From positions 12,311,001 to 12,375,000 of the forward strand of contig CM069597.1 in assembly GCA_035771175.1 (NCBI GenBank): a DNA stretch of 64,000 bases. Reading direction: 5' to 3'. Positions 1 through 12,353 of the stretch are shown here, piece by piece. This DNA comes from Paratinospora sagittata. Lineage: Eukaryota > Streptophyta > Magnoliopsida > Ranunculales > Menispermaceae. The notes beneath the pieces are model-generated. The model was not told the origin of the DNA, did not search any database, and saw nothing but the letters and a program-made list of their open reading frames with translations. The translations under genes and the position numbers were made by a program. Numbering within the stretch: position 1 is the stretch's first letter; each line of letters starts with the position of its first letter.

Positions 1-336
1 GTGCTGCTCACACACTGGAGAGTGATGCAGAGGATTGGTGGCTTTCAGTGTTGGTATGTCTACACGGGCAGCTCCAGGTGAACAGACTTCACAAGTAGAG
101 TCTGGGGGGCAGTTCCAGACTCCGTGGAAGAAGGGAAGATGGGAAAGGAAGAGAAAGTTTTATGGAGGAGCACAGTCCGAGGGTACTCAGAGTAAGACAT
201 CCCAGGTTCAGACTGGTATGATGGCCTCACCAGTGGTTTCCTCTCCTGTCTCGATTCCTATTCAGGCACCGAGTGCACCGAGACCCCATTCCCACAGACT
301 GCTGGCCGAGGCAGAGGTAGCGGCCGAGGAAGCTAT
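1..336 (+). pseudogene. Gag remnant of the first gypsy element (internally deleted)
   Basis: Frame 3 from base 3 opens with a gag-like run ending in a DWW motif at about bases 35-45, typical of plant gypsy gag. The roughly 130-150 residues expected between that motif and the zinc knuckle are missing. The sequence jumps to a Gln/Ser/Pro-rich stretch and an Arg-Gly-rich stretch (about 300-336), which runs in frame into the downstream ORF. A stop at about base 79 in the frame of the later ORF and the missing core point to an internal deletion plus a frame change. The capsid part is therefore unlikely to work in this copy. Confidence 0.65.
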
Positions 337-3300
337 GTGACGACATCTCAGACTGGATCATTTGCGCCCAGGGCTCCATTTTTATGTTATCAATGTGGGC
401 AGGCTGGGCATAGGAAGTCCGAGTGTCCAAATTTTCAGAGAGCTCAGGGATTTGTGCAGCAGTCCAGTGCCAGAGAGACAGCGAAGGCAGCTACTGAGCC
501 AGACCCGACAGCATCCAAGACTTTGGTAGAAGGTACTCTTATTATTTGTGGTACTTCTATGCATGTATTATCTGATGCTGGGTCTACATTATCATTCATA
601 TCTGGACGTATGGTAGATAATTTGCATTTGACTCCCATTATGGCTAGTACGTGGTTAGTGGTGAGTACTGTAGCTGGGGAGAGGATCTACCCGAACATGA
701 TCTGTAGCCAGTGTGTGGTTCAGATTGGTGATGTTGAGATGCCTATTGACTTTCGAGTCCTAGAGTTTTTAGAGTTTGATGCAATTCTAGGAATGGATTG
801 GCTCACGGCATATCATGCAGTTGTCGACTGTTTCGCAAAGAGAATCATTTTTCAAATCCCCGGACACCCAGTGTTTACACTACAGGGTAAAGCTTCAGAC
901 CAGACAGTCACGAGGGGTAGATTTGTGACTGATGGAGATAGGGAGGTTTTGGTTGGGTTAGTGCCTGAAGAGGAAGAGACTAGTGAGGTGATACTTGAGG
1001 ATATTGCCATTGTTAGGGACTTTCCAGATGTGTTCCCTGCAGATCTTCCAGGATTACCACCGAAGCGAGAGATCGATTTCATTATTGAACTAGTCCCTGG
1101 CACGAAGCCTATCTCCATGGCACCATATAGAATGGCGCCAGCCGAGTTGAAAGAGTTACAAAAACAGCTCGAGGAGTTATTGGCTAAGGGCTTTATTTGC
1201 CCGAGCGTGTCACCCTGGGGAGCTCCAGTTCTTTTTGTGAAAAAGAAAGATGGGAGCTTGCGGTTATGCATCGACTATCGCCAATTGAACAGGGTGACCA
1301 TCAAGAACAAATATCCTCTCCCAAGGATTGATGACTTGTTTGATCAGTTGAGGGGAGCGAAGTATTTTTCGAAGATTGATTTGCGCTCCGGGTATCATCA
1401 GCTGAGGATCAGGGAGGAAGATGTGCCTAAGACAGCATTCAGAACCCGCTATGGACATTATGAGTTCCTTGTGATGCCATTTGGTGTGACTAATGCACCG
1501 GCGATGTTCATGGACCTGATGCAGAGGGTCTTTAGGCAGTATCTGGATAAGTTTGTCATCGTCTTCATTGATGACATATTGGTGTATTCCAAGACTCAGG
1601 CTGAGCATGAAGAACACCTTAGAGTGACCTTGCAAACTCTGAGAGAGCATAGGCTATATGCAAAGCTGAGCAAGTGCGAGTTTTGGATCACCGAAGTGAA
1701 GTTCTTAGGTCATGTGGTGAGTTCTGAGGGGATTTCAGTTGATCCGTCTAAGGTTGAAGCCATTATCAGTTGGCCTAGGCCTACCACAGTGACCGAGATC
1801 AGAAGCTTTCTTGGGTTAGCTGGTTACTATAGGAGATTCGTTCAGGGATTCTCCAAGATAGCTACGCCTATGACTAGGCTCACCCAGAAAGATGTGTCAT
1901 TTGCATGGACCGAGGAGTGTGAGAATGCCTTTTTAGAGCTGAAGAAAAGATTGACATCTACGCCAGTGTTGATTTTGCCAGAGCCTGATCAGGAGTTGGT
2001 TATCTATACTGATGCCTCTCGCATCGGCTTAGGTTGCGTGTTGATGCAGAAGGATAGGGTCATTGCTTATGCATCAAGGCAGTTGAAGGTGCATGAAAAG
2101 AACTACCCTGTTCATGACTTAGAACTGGCCGCAGTGGTTTTTGCTTTGAAGATTTGGAGGCATTATCTCTATGGTGAGAGATTCACTCTGTATTCTGACC
2201 ATAAGAGCCTCAAGTACTTGTTCTCTCAGAAGGAATTGAACATGAGGCAGAGAAGGTGGTTGGAGCTCCTCAAAGACTATGATTTTACATTGGAATACCA
2301 CCCAGGTAAAGCCAATGTAGTGGCTGATGCGTTGAGCAGGAAGCGGGTAGAGACAGTTATGGTAGCACGCCAGATGTCTCATGAGTGGAGACTACTTGAG
2401 GCGGCTACGGTTATGAGTGTATGTGCTACTCCTTCAGATCAGATTGTGATATGTGCTCAAATGAGAGCTCAGCCTACACAAGTCCAGGAGGTAATTGACC
2501 AACAGAGACTTGACGTTGATTATGGGATATACAAGTCTTGGGCTAAGAGCAGTGATTTTACTGATTGGCACTTGTCATCTGATGGTGCCTTGAGATTTAG
2601 GGGACGTTTATGGGTTCCCACAGATCCACGACTTAGACAGAGTGTTCTCCAAGAGGCTCACAGATCTCATTATGCTATTCATCCTGGCAGAACCAAGATG
2701 TATCATGATATGAAAAGAATGTATTGGTGGCCCGACATGAAGAGAGAAATAGCTCAGTTCATTCAGAGGTGTGAGATCTGTCAAAGAGTCAAAGCTGAGC
2801 ATCAGAGGCCTGGAGGGCAGATGCAACCGCTTGCCATTCCTGAGTGGAAATGGGAGCATGTCACTATGGATTTTGTTGTGGGATTACCCAACACCCCGAG
2901 GAGACATAATGCTGTTTGGGTTATTATTGATCGCTTGACCAAGTCTGCTCACTTTCTACCGGTGAACACTAGGGATTCTATGGACAAGCTGAGCAGACTC
3001 TATATGCGGGAGATAGTCAGATTACATGGAGTGCCTGTTTCGATTGTGTCAGATAGGGATCCGAGGTTTACATCGGTATTCTGGCAGGGGTTGCAGAGGC
3101 AGCTAGGCACTAGACTAGATCTCAATACCGCTTTTCACCCCCAGACGGATGGCCAGTCTGAGAGGTTGATATCGATTTTAGAGGATATGCTTCGAGCTTG
3201 TGTCCTTGAGTCCAGTGGTAACTGGGAGGAGTACATACATTTGTGTGAGTTCGCGTACAACAATAGCTATCAGTCCAGTATTGGCATGGCTCCTTTTGAG

Positions 3301-3918
3301 GCATTGTATGGTCGACCCTGTAGATCTCCGATCTGTTGGACGGAGGTAGGGGATGTTGCGATGATGGGACCAGAGTTTGTACAAGAACACACAGAGAATA
3401 TTAAGAGGATCAAGCATAATATGAAAGTAGCCCAAGACAGGCAGAAGAGTTACACTGATGCCAAGCGGAAGACCGTAGAGTTCGAGGTGGGTGACCAAGT
3501 TTTATTGAAGGTCTCACCTCAGAAGGGCCAAACTAGATTTGGGATAAAAGGCAAGCTCGCTCCGAGATTTATTGGGCCGTTCGAGGTTTTAGAACGAATT
3601 GGCCCCGTCGCTTACCGATTAGCCTTGCCACCTCAGTTAGCAGCAGTCCACAATGTCTTTCACGTGTCAATGCTGAGAGTATACAAGAGTGATTTTGATC
3701 ACGTCTTGGACTGGAGGAACATTGAACTGAGGCAGGATGGGACTTATGATGAGGAACCTATTCAGATACTTGACCGGAAGGTCCAGAGGTTACGTAACCG
3801 TGAGATTCCGATGGTTAAGGTGAGATGGCAGTTCCATGGCGAGGAACAGGTTACTTGGGAGCGTGAGGACTACATGATGGAGCACTTTGCCGAGTTCATG
3901 GGCTTAGGTAATTCTTAA
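337..3918 (+). CDS. pol: Gypsy polyprotein: zinc knuckle, protease, RT, RNase H, integrase, chromodomain-like tail
   Basis: One uninterrupted 1193-codon frame. Residues 17-30 form a CX2CX4HX4C knuckle. The protease active site near residue 80 reads DAG, where DSG or DTG is expected. RT has FIDD at residues 410-413. RNase H starts at IYTDAS (Asp about 559) and ends at a VVADALSR motif. Integrase has an HHCC zinc region at about 775-815 and a D845, D906, E942 triad with 35 residues between the last two. A GPF-type module follows and the last ~60 residues look like a chromodomain. The GTG at 337 is only where the frame was cut; the frame opens upstream into gag. The intact frame suggests a fairly young copy, but the protease Ser-to-Ala change and broken gag argue against autonomy. 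Confidence 0.9.
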   Translation: MTTSQTGSFAPRAPFLCYQCGQAGHRKSECPNFQRAQGFVQQSSARETAKAATEPDPTASKTLVEGTLIICGTSMHVLSDAGSTLSFISGRMVDNLHLTPIMASTWLVVSTVAGERIYPNMICSQCVVQIGDVEMPIDFRVLEFLEFDAILGMDWLTAYHAVVDCFAKRIIFQIPGHPVFTLQGKASDQTVTRGRFVTDGDREVLVGLVPEEEETSEVILEDIAIVRDFPDVFPADLPGLPPKREIDFIIELVPGTKPISMAPYRMAPAELKELQKQLEELLAKGFICPSVSPWGAPVLFVKKKDGSLRLCIDYRQLNRVTIKNKYPLPRIDDLFDQLRGAKYFSKIDLRSGYHQLRIREEDVPKTAFRTRYGHYEFLVMPFGVTNAPAMFMDLMQRVFRQYLDKFVIVFIDDILVYSKTQAEHEEHLRVTLQTLREHRLYAKLSKCEFWITEVKFLGHVVSSEGISVDPSKVEAIISWPRPTTVTEIRSFLGLAGYYRRFVQGFSKIATPMTRLTQKDVSFAWTEECENAFLELKKRLTSTPVLILPEPDQELVIYTDASRIGLGCVLMQKDRVIAYASRQLKVHEKNYPVHDLELAAVVFALKIWRHYLYGERFTLYSDHKSLKYLFSQKELNMRQRRWLELLKDYDFTLEYHPGKANVVADALSRKRVETVMVARQMSHEWRLLEAATVMSVCATPSDQIVICAQMRAQPTQVQEVIDQQRLDVDYGIYKSWAKSSDFTDWHLSSDGALRFRGRLWVPTDPRLRQSVLQEAHRSHYAIHPGRTKMYHDMKRMYWWPDMKREIAQFIQRCEICQRVKAEHQRPGGQMQPLAIPEWKWEHVTMDFVVGLPNTPRRHNAVWVIIDRLTKSAHFLPVNTRDSMDKLSRLYMREIVRLHGVPVSIVSDRDPRFTSVFWQGLQRQLGTRLDLNTAFHPQTDGQSERLISILEDMLRACVLESSGNWEEYIHLCEFAYNNSYQSSIGMAPFEALYGRPCRSPICWTEVGDVAMMGPEFVQEHTENIKRIKHNMKVAQDRQKSYTDAKRKTVEFEVGDQVLLKVSPQKGQTRFGIKGKLAPRFIGPFEVLERIGPVAYRLALPPQLAAVHNVFHVSMLRVYKSDFDHVLDWRNIELRQDGTYDEEPIQILDRKVQRLRNREIPMVKVRWQFHGEEQVTWEREDYMMEHFAEFMGLGNS

Positions 3919-3946
3919 CCTTAAAACTTCGAGGACGAAGTTCATT

Positions 3947-3961
3947 CTAAGGTGGGTGTGA
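3947..3961 (+). other. Polypurine tract of the first gypsy element
   Basis: A purine-rich stretch (AAGGTGGGTGTGA) lies directly before the LTR start and 29 bases after the pol stop. This is where plus-strand priming occurs in gypsy elements. The interrupting T residues make it a weak tract. Confidence 0.6.
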
Positions 3962-4676
3962 TGTGACGCCCCGAAAATTATTTCATCTAGCCCATAACCC
4001 AATTGTATTTTGCCCAAACTCTATGTGTTGCCTTGATATGTTTGGTGTTTGTTTGATGATTGTTTAATGTTTGTATAGTTAATGCTTGATAATGTATATA
4101 AATATATGTATCATAAATTGTATATGAGTCATGTTAAATTAAAGTTTAATGCATATGTTATTATTTATGCATGGGCTCATTAAACCATGAATTGATATGG
4201 GTTAGGATTGATGGAATAAAAGGATAAATGAAATTGAAGATTTGGTGTATTAAATGGATTGGACATTTAAAATACATGTGGTTGGTATGGGTAGTATGAG
4301 ACCAACACATGTGAAGGTTGGTGCATGAAAGTGGACAAGTGTCCAATGCCCACTTGTCTTCTTCAAGGAAGTGCTAGAATGAGTGGAGGGAACCAAGGAG
4401 AGGAAAACAAGGAGAGAATCAAGGAGAGAATCAAGGAGGGAATCAAGGAAGTGCTAGAAAGAGGAGAGTGGAGAGAAAAGAAAGAAGAAGAGAAAGAAAA
4501 GAAGAGAAAGGAAAGAAGAAGAGAAAGAAGGAGAGAGTTGCAGGAGTAAGAACCCTGCGAGATTTTCATCAAAGAAGTGGATCTTTGGAATTTACGGTCA
4601 GATTGAGCTCAAATTTTGTCAGCACGTTCGTAGCTTATGGTTCTTCATTCTGGTCGGTGGAGATCTTGAGAGATCT

Positions 4677-5030
4677 AACCTCTCAAACAAAGCTGGCCGG
4701 AAAGTCTGGATTTCTCGCACTGTTTCGCTCAGACTTATAGATCTCCTAAATCTACCGTTAGATGGTTATCAAATTTGGGTATGTAGTTTATAACTGATAT
4801 TTATACATTCTGAACGGTGGAGATCGTAATTAGAGGCTTGTGCTAAGAGATATAACCTCTGAAACAAAGCTGGTCGGAATTTCTGGGTTTCTCATTCCGT
4901 TTCGGTAAAACTTGTAGATCTCCTCAACGTACCGTTGGATGGATATCAAATTTGAGTATGTAGTTTACAACAGATATTTCTGTATTCTGAACGGTGGAAA
5001 TATTTATACGTTAATTATTTTGTGTGATAT
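4677..5030 (+). repeat. 177-bp imperfect tandem duplication in the LTR
   Basis: AACCTCT.AAACAAAGCTGG occurs at 4677 and again 177 bases later at 4854. AGATCTCCT (4739 and 4916) and the following ACCGTT.GATGG blocks keep the same spacing. The units differ at many positions, so the duplication is old. Confidence 0.8.
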
Positions 5031-6081
5031 AGCCATCTGAGTTTGGGTATTTGCAGCAGGAAAGGAGAAATTGTCTGATTAGACACTTGCTCATCAAAGA
5101 TACATATCTTTTCGGTCCACCGTTGGATTGGGCTGATATTTGGACAGAAGGTTTGTTTCTTCACATACTTCAATCTGTACGGTTGATTTTGTGATTACAT
5201 ATTTCTGTTGGTAGATTGATACATCTGAACAGAATAATACATGTGAAGAATTGGTAGGGTTGTTTGTATTAGACCTACATTTAGAATATGAACTTAGACC
5301 TTTCCAAATAGCTTGCATGTCAACTATGTTGACCTAGTTGCCATTGTGGATGAACCCATGATGCAAAATCAGTGATATACATGGCTGAACATGGCGACCT
5401 AGTGTAAATCGACAATATGGCCTAAGTATGGAAAATTTCATATTTTAGGGCTTTTGATGCTTTTGGCTTAGAATCATTGAATTGATGCAACTTATGTTTA
5501 ATTAAGCATGATTAGGGTTGATTATGCTACTGATTTGGTGGTTGTGACCATATCATGGGTTAGGCCTACTTGTGATCAAGTGACCCAAATTTGGACATGT
5601 TTATGCCTAAGGAATTGAAAATCAGTATTTTTGATTAATATAATGGTTTATGAATGAGAACTATGCATTAGAGGCCTAAGTCATGTGATTTGAGTTGAAT
5701 GATGGGATTAAATGGGATTTAGGCCTATTAATTATATGTGGGCTGATTTAGGGTTGATTTGTAATGTCTATGTAATTGAGCATAGAAATTGATGTATGGT
5801 AGGATATTGATGTATGTTTCAGGATCTTGGTTGGGTTGATTCGGTTTGGTGGTCGTGTGTGATTAAATACTCTCGCGAGGCTTGGTTGTGAGTAGGCTTC
5901 ACTTATGATTATATCATTTATGTCATCATATCACTTATATATATTGTATGTTGAAAGCATGAATGTGTTCTAATGTTTTGAATGATGCATTGATTTGAGA
6001 AAACCTTATGACTTTGGTTGGGCCCATCTATCTGGCTAATAGGGGGACTTGACCTTGTCATAGGAGGGTTTTAAGAAGGAA

Positions 6082-6186
6082 ATGATTGGGATCAACGGCA
6101 CGGTGAAATAGACGTGGACTAGTAACCCAAGTAAACATGATTGGGATCAACGGCACGGCGAAATAGACGTGGACTAGTAACCCAAG
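6082..6186 (+). repeat. 55-bp tandem duplication in the LTR
   Basis: Two near-identical units start at 6082 and 6137 (ATGATTGGGATCAACGGCAC...). The minus-strand relative also has two diverged units at about 43985-44090, so the duplication predates the split of these copies. Confidence 0.85.
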
Positions 6187-6907
6187 GCATGTGGAATGTG
6201 GATCCAAATTGATAAACTTTTACTTGCATCGAACTTATTATAAATGCTTGATATCTATATGTTATGAGCTTTTAATCATGCTACACATTGACATGCATAC
6301 ATGGTTTTTATTGATGAGTATTGATAGCATATTTGAATTCTATTCACTGGGCATCGTTGGCTCACCCTCATTTTCCTCTTTCAGGTCCTTCTGTCCCGAA
6401 TAAGGGCAAGGGAGTAGTCATATCTTGAGGGCCTTGCCTGCGAGAGAATCCAAGTCCTCTATGTGAGTTGAGAGGCATTTTGATTGAATTGTGTTTTATA
6501 TTATGAAGTATTATATTTTGGATTATGTAATTATAATACTTACCACATTTTAGTATGGGTGAGTTGGGACTTGCTAGATAGACCATGTGGGCACATGACG
6601 GTTTTTTTTTATTTGTACCCACAATTTTGGACTTTATGTGTATGTCAATTTTTAATGGACTGTAGGAATTATGATTTTATTTATGGTTCATTTTTATGGA
6701 TTATCTCGTCTTTGATGATTAATACAGTGGGTAGTTTTGTTTAGTACCTTTTGATATTATGTCGTTGTTTGAGATAAGGCTCGTAGGGTCTCAACCACCT
6801 CACGGGAGTTGAGGAGTGGTCGGAGATGCCTACGCCGGGCGTCCCGCCCCGGCATTCCGCATGTCATTCCCTGTGGGGTTGGTGGTCCGGGGCGCGGGGT
6901 CGCCACA

Positions 6908-7473
6908 GGCCACGGATTAGATGATCATAGACTTGAGGTAGATGCTCAAAAAGAGGGTACTTTGGGTTGGAATTTGAAAAATATAACCTAGGCTATCGTG
7001 AGACTCAAAAGGAGATCGAAAACCTTTGAAGTCATTAAAATGAAATCACAGAACTTAATGAGTTATTATTATCTTAAGTTTTCATCGAAAGATTTAAGTC
7101 AAGATAATAATATGTTCTAATTGATGCTCCAAAAGAGGGAATTAGAAACGTTATGATTTTCGACATATAAACGAAAGAACTGATTTAATGATAAATATAT
7201 ATATAAAGACATAGTTGATAGTGAGGTGATATTGAACCTCAAGACTATTCTATCTTTGATTATTTATCTATTCCTATTGCAGGCTTAGTTTACTTTCTAG
7301 TTATTTAATTGTTTATTTATTTCACTTAATCACTCGAATTTGATTTTCTAAATAAAGTAAGGGTTAGTGAAATGATATTTAGTATGAGTGTCAACCCTAG
7401 AGGATGACAACGCAATATCTCATTGGTTTTATATTATAACTTGACACCGTACACTTGCGGTTTGCACGTAACA
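6908..7473 (+). repeat. Athila-like LTR, 3' part
   Basis: The last 60 bases (TATAACTTGACA...CTTGCGGTTTGCACG.AACA) match the LTR edge next to the primer site at the right end of the window. No primer site follows 7473, so this is a 3' or solo LTR. Its 5' part lies beyond the first gypsy element, outside the window. The sequence beyond 7473 resumes the minus-strand spliced gene, with AGGTC as the probable target duplication. The rest of the stretch is AT-rich and non-coding. Confidence 0.65.
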
Positions 7474-8541
7474 AGGTCTCTCATACACTTGATGTACCCC
7501 CTGGCCGTTTGCCTCATTGGCCCATCTCGCTACCTCAACCTCATACCTAGAGAACATGTCGTTCATCATACAGCGAGCTTCGACAAGTTCCACTTTGTCA
7601 CGCTCAGCCTCTTAACGGGCTATGGCAGCGTCTCTCTTGTTCTCAGCAACCCTAGCAGCATGCTCCTTGACCAACCTCTGCTACTCAGACATATGCCGGC
7701 CGCAGCCATCGTTCAATTTCTTTAGCCTCGTGCTTGATTTCTCACGAAGAATGTTCATCGCGTAGGTTGCCTACAAAATGTCAACACATGGTAAGATCCT
7801 AAGAAAACCGAGTAACAAAAGGAAAAAAATAAAAAAAACACTAGGAAAACTTACCTAGGTGAGCTAAGCAATCGCATCTTCTCAGAGGGGCTCCAACTCG
7901 GTGTCCCGAATCTCCCAGGCCCTCGCACACCTAATGCTCACCTTAGAATTTTGATTCAAATACTCAACATACCCTTCGATCTCCTCCATAGAGACATGAT
8001 CTGTGGATCCGAGCCATGAAGCTTTCTTCTTTTTTTTAGGAAAAGAACCAAGCATGACTTTCTTCTTCCCTCTTCCAGACGATAGGGCAGGCGGTGCAAG
8101 GCTACTCGCGGGATCAAAAGCGGGATGAGTGCACCCGACTTTACTAGAATGGGTAGAGGTAGGGCCATATGCCTTCCAAACCAACCGTTGTCGGGCAAGC
8201 AACAACTCAGCTTCATCTGTCACATCAGGCGGTGGAACCATGCTCAGCTTAGAACGAGGGAGGCCAAGAATGATCAAGGGAGTCGAAGAACCAAACATCG
8301 GAGGCACTGTGGCATACAAGAACAATTAGCAAAGCAAATGGGAAAAAGCTAAATGTAACACAATGCAACAACAACCACCCGACTCACCACAGGGGAGGGC
8401 TAGGGCCGGTGATCACCGACAAGGTTGCAAGGCAGCTGGAAGAAATCAACTCTACGAAGACACGCTTAGACGGTTGCAAGCTATACAGATACTTGATCCT
8501 TTCTACCAATTTTGCGAAAATATTGGGACGACGCGTGTTAC
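7474..8541 (-). pseudogene. Antisense ORF of a Tat-like element, downstream exons
   Basis: Three minus-strand exon-like blocks with canonical junctions: 8541-8388 (acceptor TTGCACGCAG, donor GTGAGT), 8306-7855 (acceptor ATGCCACAG, donor GTAAGTTT) and 7770-7474 (acceptor TTTTGTAG, cut by the Athila-like LTR). The middle exon has a Lys-rich patch and an acidic end. The last exon reads as a charged, heptad-like helix, probably coiled coil. In-frame stops (for example about 7882) show decay. The intron between 8541 and the upstream exon at 30168 contains the A' insertion. The C-terminal coiled coil fits plant proteins with the putative gypsy-type transposon domain (Pfam Transposase_28). The function of those proteins is unknown. 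Confidence 0.6.
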
Positions 8542-10856
8542 CTGCGTGCAATAAGAATGAACCAATGAGGGTAGAAAATGTCCATACCCCAATAGCATAA
8601 GTGTCCAACGCTATGTACTAGCACTTGGTAGATTTCATACTATGTTGTTCATGCTACTTGTTTGACGTATTGTGGGATGTGTTTGTTGCTTATTCGATGT
8701 CAAGTATGCTTGATTTTAAGAGTTTTGCATACTTGTATGAGGGTATGTAGTGTAACGACTCTCATTTTTATAAAAACTAATACCCAAAAAAACATAAGGT
8801 TGATCATAAAAGTTTAGTGAAACTAATAGATAATATTAGTTCATTAAATTGAGTGTTCTTTGTAAAGTGAAAATGATGTAAGTAGATGGGAGTTGAATTA
8901 GATTGATTTAATTTAAATTGTATTAAATGAGATAAGCGTTAAATTAAATAGGGGAGTTGATTTACTATTTAGCATGAAATGCATGGGATCATAATGGATA
9001 CACTTTACATTTAAGCTCTTATTTCTCTCTCACTCTCTAACGTTTTTAACAAAAAAATAATAATAAAGAATTAAAGGAAGAAGAAGAGTGTACACAGAAA
9101 GAAAAAAAAAAGAGCGAAAAGGAGAACAACGTATTCTTGACCTATTCGAAGTTCCGGTAAGTCATTTTCACTCCTTCTGATTACGAAATTGATCTTTAAG
9201 CAACGTGTGATGATTCTATCGATATAATTTTTGCCATAAGAGGTGATTTGTGGTGTTTCCAAAAATTGGGTTTGGACCCACTTTGAGTGGAAACATGTAA
9301 AAATGATATATTATCACTCTTATAGTGGCGTAGACCCCGAATATATAATTTGTTTGTGTCCATATGTAATATCGGCGTTGGTACAGCTATCGAAAGCCAA
9401 ATTTGATACTAGAGGCCTTTGAAACCTAATTAAACTCCAATGAAAATATGGTTTGAGACCATAGAATCGTAGATGGATCAATTCAGGACGTTTTGATACC
9501 AAGATCATGATATTTGGATATCGATTGATATTTTTAGTATGTGACTAAATGGTTCCAATAAATACGTTGGACTTGAAAACTTGTGGAGATATGGCCCAAA
9601 AGCCTATTTCAATTGTCTTTCACTTTGAAAATATTTTAGAGGATGGTAAAAACTATTTAGACTGATCATCACGTGTACGTGAAACTAGAATAGAATTATG
9701 GGAATTAGTTGAATGAATTGGAAAGTTGGAAATTGATATAAAATGAAAGGAATGGATATTAATATGAATTAAATAATATATGCAGGTTCTGGTAGAGGAA
9801 TCTAGTGCGATTGGTGGGGAGAAAAATTATACCTGGCAAATTGTTGTGAGTAGAATTTCATTATATTTTCATTTATATCATCATATTATTTATATGTGGA
9901 TGCTTGTTCATGTATATGTTTGCTTGTGGCATGAGGAAAAGACAGAGATATTTTGTATGGCCCAATGAATCTATTGGAGCTAGACTTTTGGACAAAACCG
10001 AGTAGGTTGAGTTTACTCCCTACAAGGGTAATCGGGTCTAGTGATCCTAGTTAGATTTAAAGGACTATGTAGAAATCTATTCAATTGGAAAGTGAGACGT
10101 GGTTCTAGTATTAATTTGCAAGTAAAGCTAATTAGGTTCTATAAGGGGGGTGTTTAGTTGGAATTAAGTACAGTTTACATTTTCTCTTTAGAATACTAGT
10201 TGGTAAATACTGGATGGTACAAAGAATAGGTCCAAGAGTACTCCCGGCTGAATTATTCAAGTAAGGTTGGATTGTGACTTTAGGCTGCAAAACTAGTACC
10301 TATTGACTATATGTATTCATATATGTCTTGGAAAAGTTGTCATAAACTTGAATATTAGGCTGAAATGGTATGTGTTGCATATAGATTTGAATTGCACAGT
10401 ATAATGAATATTTTTATGGTATGTATGTAGCTGCATATTGAATTGGCATAACATGTTCATACATACATGATGATGTAGATGTATAGATGGTGGTATATAT
10501 GATTTTTATTTACTAGGCACCATTGGCTCACCCTATCCCATTTTTCAGGTCCCTAATAAGGGCAAGGGAATAGCACTACAGTAAGAGCTTAGAGCCTTGC
10601 CAAAAGAAATTTGTTTTGATGTAGGTTTGATGAATATGAATGAATACATGCATTTGATATTTTTTTTATGTATATATATAGCACCCCACACATGAAATTA
10701 AGTAGATGGATGTTATATGTTATAAGCTTGTCGTAAATGGATGTTATTAGAAGTTGTTTAATTTGAAATTTGAGATAGATGTGAATTGTATATATTGTGA
10801 AATGGATTATTAGGTTTTTCTTTGTGTTGGATGGCTCATTTATAGAGGAGACTCTT

Positions 10857-12209
10857 TGTAATACCCCCCGGTTTAGACCTAAAAAATAAATAAATAAATA
10901 AATAAAATTGAAGTTCGGGCATTCCTTTTCCTATAAAATGAACCCCTCCCCCCCTCATTTTCACATCTCAACCAACTCTTCTCTTTCTCTCTTGGTCTCT
11001 TTGTGATTTTTCTTTCTTATCTTTTTGAGACTCTCTTCGCGGTGCAAGGTGGTTCTGCTAGGGAGAAGGTGCTAGTTCTAGAAGGAGATTTTATCTGAAA
11101 GTGGGGAATAAAACATAGGTTTGCGTGTCTTATGACTTTTATTAAAGTTTTCATTCATTTATCATTAAGTCTATTATTCATCTACACTGCATTATCACAT
11201 ATAATGTTCATACTTGTCATACTTATGCTTGTATACATGGAGTTCATTTATTACACTGTTACTACGCCGGATTAGTGGTCAATCTAACTCAACCAGACTT
11301 AGTTTTGTCCTCAGTAACTTTGAATAGTGAACGGGAGGCAGCTTGCTACTCTAGAAGATTGGTATTTAAGTGGACCTTGTGTCCCACTTCTCAACTGAAG
11401 ACTGATCTGGTTGGTCTTATTTGAAAGCTATCAGCTTGTACAAGTGATACTAGACATCCTAACCTTGCACGTGATGATGCTGACCCTGATAAGAATCACC
11501 AAACGTTGTCAAATCCTGTCTAATATTAGTAAAGACCAGACCTGCACATGCATGATCATCATACATAAGCACCACCTAGGAACGTAAGTGGTTCATGATC
11601 CACAAAATAGTTGGAGCATTGCTCACTATTCTTAACGTTTTCCCTGTAGAAGGACGTACAATGAGAACTCGGGATTACCTAGGGATGGACATCTGTACGT
11701 GAATCCAGGGCGACGCTCCTGAGGAGGGACGTACAATGAGAACCTGAGTTTACCTGGGGATGGACATCTGTACGTGAACTCAGAGCGACGTACGATCACC
11801 GAACCATTATGAGACGGTGTCATGCATGCATACATGTTGTATTGTTTATGATGCTTTGTTGTGTATATGTGATATTTGATTATGAAGTCTTCTTTATTAA
11901 TTGTCATATTCACAAACTATTTTACCCACTAGGCAATAGCTCACCCCGTTCTTAACCAATTTTTACAAGAGACTGGGGTGGACTGGGTGGAGGTTTTTGG
12001 GCCCACATTTTGTACCCATTGTTTATTTATAGGGAGATTTTGGGAGGATGTTCCCCTAATTATAATTTGTACCAAAAATACATTACGAAATTAATGAAAT
12101 CAGATTTATACTCAATTGTGTACCTGCGCACTCGATTATTGTTATAATGCATTCGCACCCCGCCTGTGAGTGTTCCGTCGGTTTAGGCGCGTCCGGGCGG
12201 AGTGTGACA
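10857..12209 (+). repeat. Element 2 5' LTR (1353 bp)
   Basis: It starts TGTAATACCCCCCGG and ends GAGTGTGACA, with a TATA-like CCTATAAAA at 10930. A pyrimidine-rich leader and a donor-like ATAGGTTTGCG near 11116 follow. The motif CCACTAGGCAATAGCTCACC starts at 11927. An AAAT short-tandem expansion at 10886-10906 is absent from the 3' LTR. Confidence 0.92.
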
Positions 12210-12214
12210 TTTAA

Positions 12215-12226
12215 TGGTATCAGAGC
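12215..12226 (+). other. Primer binding site (initiator Met tRNA type)
   Basis: TGGTATCAGAGC lies 5 bases after the 5' LTR and complements the 3' end of plant initiator methionine tRNA, the usual primer of chromoviruses and copia elements. Confidence 0.9.
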
Positions 12227-12274
12227 AAAAGGTCCTCGGCCCGCCCATCTCCACCACTTAGGAGAAAAAAATTC

Positions 12275-12321
12275 ATATTAGATATATATATATATCTGTA
12301 TAACTATATAGTTTTTATATA

Positions 12322-12353
<32 letters not shown>

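Larger units (their letters stand above)
1..6907 (+). mobile_element. Ty3/gypsy chromovirus (Tekay/Del-like), 5' end outside window
   Basis: This is the 3' part of an LTR retrotransposon: gag remnant, open protease-RT-RNase H-integrase frame, purine tract and 3' LTR. The domain order (RT before integrase) is Ty3/gypsy. A C-terminal chromodomain-like segment and the very long LTR suggest the Tekay/Del group of chromoviruses. The LTR ends in CA at 6907, and the next bases belong to a different, Athila-like LTR, so this element appears to have inserted into that LTR. The 5' LTR and target duplication are out of view, so insertion age cannot be judged. Confidence 0.9.
3962..6907 (+). repeat. 3' LTR of the first gypsy element (family A, 2946 bp)
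   Basis: It starts TGTGACGCCCCG and ends GGGTCGCCACA. A minus-strand relative at 43369-45711 matches its start, and the LTR at 8579-30117 matches its end. Inside are a GA-rich tract (4395-4540) followed by a donor-like GTAAGA (4546), a 177-bp imperfect tandem duplication, a 55-bp tandem duplication, the shared motif CACTGGGCATCGTTGGCTCA (6345) and an acceptor-like TTTCAG (ending 6384). Short ORFs here are low-complexity chance frames. Confidence 0.85.

Noticed and set aside
4325..4740. Overlapping ORFs in the GA-rich stretch
   Set aside because: Low-complexity Lys/Glu/Arg translation of a purine tract inside an LTR. The absence of stops reflects composition, not coding.
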